A DNA stretch of 64,000 nucleotides from assembly GCA_937900695.1 (NCBI GenBank), contig CALCFD010000046.1, positions 12,930 to 76,929 on the forward strand, in the 5' to 3' direction. Positions within the stretch are counted from its first letter, which is position 1; every line of letters begins with the position of its first letter. The notes below the pieces were generated by a model that saw nothing but the letters and a program-made list of their open reading frames with translations, was not told where the DNA came from and made no database searches. The position numbers were made by a program, and so were the translations under genes. Source of the DNA: an uncultured Eubacterium sp. (GTDB lineage Bacteria > Bacillota > Clostridia > Peptostreptococcales > Anaerovoracaceae). Positions 62,983-64,000 of the stretch are shown in pieces.

Positions 62983-63258
62983 ATGAAGAAAAAGATAATT
63001 ATAATAATAATTGCAATACTTTTACTATGCTTTATTTCTATAAGACTCATATTTTCATCATCTAATGATAAAAATAATTTGCCAGATGACAATACAACAA
63101 AAACAGAAAATATAAACCCTAGTAATGATGATGAAATAAAAGATATCGATTCTAAACCCAAATCAACACCTTCAAAAGATAAACAATCAACTAATTCTGA
63201 TGACTCAGGATTAGATGAAAATATAGAAGGTACTATTATAGACGTTACTAACCAATAG
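62983..63258 (+). CDS. small membrane-anchored low-complexity protein, 91 residues
   Basis: Not recognised. An N-terminal helix (IIIIIIAILLLCFISIRLIF, ~5-24) after KKK suggests a cytoplasmic N-terminus and an outside body. The rest is Asp/Asn/Ser/Lys-rich and probably disordered, ending in GTIIDVTNQ. AGGAT precedes the ATG at good distance. The final motif recurs as GTITDVT in the next gene, so the two share a short conserved element. It could be a surface or wall-associated peptide; no sortase or lipobox signal is visible. Confidence 0.7.
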   Translation: MKKKIIIIIIAILLLCFISIRLIFSSSNDKNNLPDDNTTKTENINPSNDDEIKDIDSKPKSTPSKDKQSTNSDDSGLDENIEGTIIDVTNQ

Positions 63259-63272
63259 AGAAAGGATATGAT

Positions 63273-63929
63273 ATGTCACCGAGATCTAATTATTTTAAAG
63301 ATAAACAACAAACTCAAAAAACTAATGAAAAGGCGACTAACATAAAAGATAAAAAGCGCTTTTTATCTTTTAATAAAATTATTGCATTATCAACTGTTTT
63401 TTCGGTAATAATTTGCACAACTCTTTTCTATAACATATTTTTAACAGGCGAATATGAAGTTAAGTCTCCACAAGAAGTTGAAATATTAGATACAAATTTC
63501 AGTGAAACTATTGAAGATAAACCAATAGATGTTGAAAATGAACCAATCAATAAAGACAAAACAGATAAACCTACTAGTATCTTTGATAAAAGACCAACAA
63601 ATAAACCTTCAAATAGTAATGATTCAATTGAAGAAAATAAAAAACCTTCAAAGCCTTCAACAAATAAACCTGATGGTACTATAACAGATGTAACTGACAA
63701 ACCGTCAAAACCACATAAACCAAAACCTGATAAACCTGAGCCTCCAGTTCCAGAGCCAAAACCTGAACCTCAGCCAAAGCCTGAGCCTCCAGTTCCAGAG
63801 CCAAAACCTGAACCTCAGCCAAAGCCTGAGCCTCCAGTTCCAGAGCCAAAACCTGAGCCTGGTGGAGGTTCGGATTCAAATCACACAAATGGAAGTACTA
63901 ACACCAACACCAGTAAACCAATTTTATAA
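63273..63929 (+). CDS. membrane-anchored proline-rich (PEP repeat) surface-type protein
   Basis: Not a family I know. Of 218 residues, ~1-32 are charged and cytoplasmic, ~33-57 form one membrane helix (FNKIIALSTVFSVIICTTLF), ~60-130 are Asp/Lys/Ser-rich, GTITDVT lies at 135-141, and ~155-196 consist of PEPPVPEPKPEPQPK repeats, ending in a Gly/Ser/Asn/Thr tail. The extended rod could span the cell wall. No LPXTG. Shine-Dalgarno AAAGGA supports the start. It is 14 bp after the 91-residue gene, probably cotranscribed. It stops 18 bp before an insertion sequence and is not visibly truncated. Confidence 0.75.
   Translation: MSPRSNYFKDKQQTQKTNEKATNIKDKKRFLSFNKIIALSTVFSVIICTTLFYNIFLTGEYEVKSPQEVEILDTNFSETIEDKPIDVENEPINKDKTDKPTSIFDKRPTNKPSNSNDSIEENKKPSKPSTNKPDGTITDVTDKPSKPHKPKPDKPEPPVPEPKPEPQPKPEPPVPEPKPEPQPKPEPPVPEPKPEPGGGSDSNHTNGSTNTNTSKPIL
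63735..63859 (+). repeat. 45-bp tandem repeat, 2.8 copies, coding for the PEP-rich rod
   Basis: Copies at 63735-63779 and 63780-63824 are identical. A third partial copy at 63825-63859 differs only near its end. Each encodes PEPPVPEPKPEPQPK. Identity at the DNA level points to recent expansion and likely copy-number variation between strains. Confidence 0.92.
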
Positions 63930-63947
63930 AAAATTAGAGCATCTCAA

Positions 63948-64000
63948 TGTACCGACCCCTAAAAGTTAGACCAAAAAAATCTAACGATTAGGAGGTCGGT
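63948..64000 (+). mobile_element. left end of an IS3-family (IS150-like) insertion sequence, truncated by the window
   Basis: Starts TGTACCGACCCCTAAAAG, resembling the TGTACTG...CCC termini of IS150-group elements. Near the end AGGAGG (63990-63995) is placed as a ribosome-binding site for an OrfA beyond the window. An inverted repeat, ACCGACC (63951-63957)/GGTCGGT (63994-64000), plus CCTAA/TTAGG and GTTAGA/TCTAAC, folds the whole tip. No transposase is in view, so the family is inferred from the end alone. Confidence 0.6.

Noticed and set aside
63735..63859. Short direct repeats considered as a CRISPR array
   Set aside because: Copies are contiguous without spacers, in frame, and code for a proline-rich rod; no cas genes.
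63428..63888. Minus-strand open frames opposite the proline-rich gene, one with Leu/Ala/Glu repeats
   Set aside because: They are the antisense of the 45-bp repeat and of low-complexity coding DNA; no ribosome-binding site, and the plus-strand frame has a start signal and a membrane helix.

Overview
The window is 64 kb of AT-rich chromosome, almost entirely housekeeping, from a low-GC Gram-positive bacterium. Gene content and order (PolC-type polymerase, RNase J, fused SecDF, a single bifunctional Rel, one-chain glycyl-tRNA synthetase next to pyruvate phosphate dikinase, HemZ, DUF4342) point to an anaerobic member of Clostridia. I cannot name the species. No sporulation gene is seen. The slot between rpsU-yqeY and phoH, where spore formers usually carry yqfC-yqfD, holds an unrelated SRPBCC-MATE-nucleosidase cassette, so the lineage may not sporulate.

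Layout, left to right (nearly everything is on the minus strand, so transcription runs right to left): (1) 1-2417, phosphate module: PhoP/PhoB-like response regulator (cut by the window edge) and a Na+/phosphate cotransporter with a PhoU tail, preceded by a near-perfect Pho box of four 6-mers at 11-bp spacing. (2) 2431-3468, a lone CpaE/MinD-like ATPase. (3) 3526-11780, phoH-ybeY-cdd-era-recO-DUF4342-glyS-ppdK, from a strong promoter to a clear terminator. (4) 11770-14372, nucleosidase, MATE exporter and SRPBCC protein. (5) 14383-15161, rpsU-yqeY. (6) 15172-21213, a tRNA-modification and cell-wall run: mltG, trmR, trhP, CBS-domain protein, mtaB, HIT. (7) 21234-37628, a long run secDF-rel-MBL hydrolase-hemZ-hisS-aspS-nadD-yqeK-rsfS-leuS-RNase J-ylbF, followed by efp with its own promoter. 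(8) 37661-42319, yajC, two tRNA-Leu genes (CAA and GAG) on either side of a large RND exporter. (9) 42325-51699, an orphan peptide-binding protein, coaE, polA, topB, an aldehyde dehydrogenase, an unknown 93-residue protein and a nitroreductase. (10) 51879-52685, a plus-strand DUF368 (PopT-type) undecaprenyl-phosphate transporter. (11) 52748-62874, pyrH-frr-uppS-cdsA-dxr-rseP-ispG-polC-VOC, linking isoprenoid and lipid supply with replication. (12) 62983-64000, two small plus-strand surface-type proteins, one with proline-rich 45-bp repeats, then the left end of an IS3-family insertion sequence running off the window.

The most unusual observation is that PolC lacks its built-in proofreading exonuclease: the usual ~180-residue domain inside PHP is replaced by a linker of about 20 residues. 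The proofreading-like domain of PolA also lacks its acidic residues, so replication fidelity would depend on a separate exonuclease encoded elsewhere. Others are the Pho box, the IS-end hairpin that buries a Shine-Dalgarno sequence, a palindrome that serves as back-to-back -10 boxes for pyrH and the surface genes, and a roughly 210-residue coiled-coil-like insertion in the RND exporter. I found no CRISPR array, phage or toxin-antitoxin system, and no convincing wholly new multi-gene system. The best candidate for something undescribed is the divergent pair of low-complexity surface proteins at the right end.
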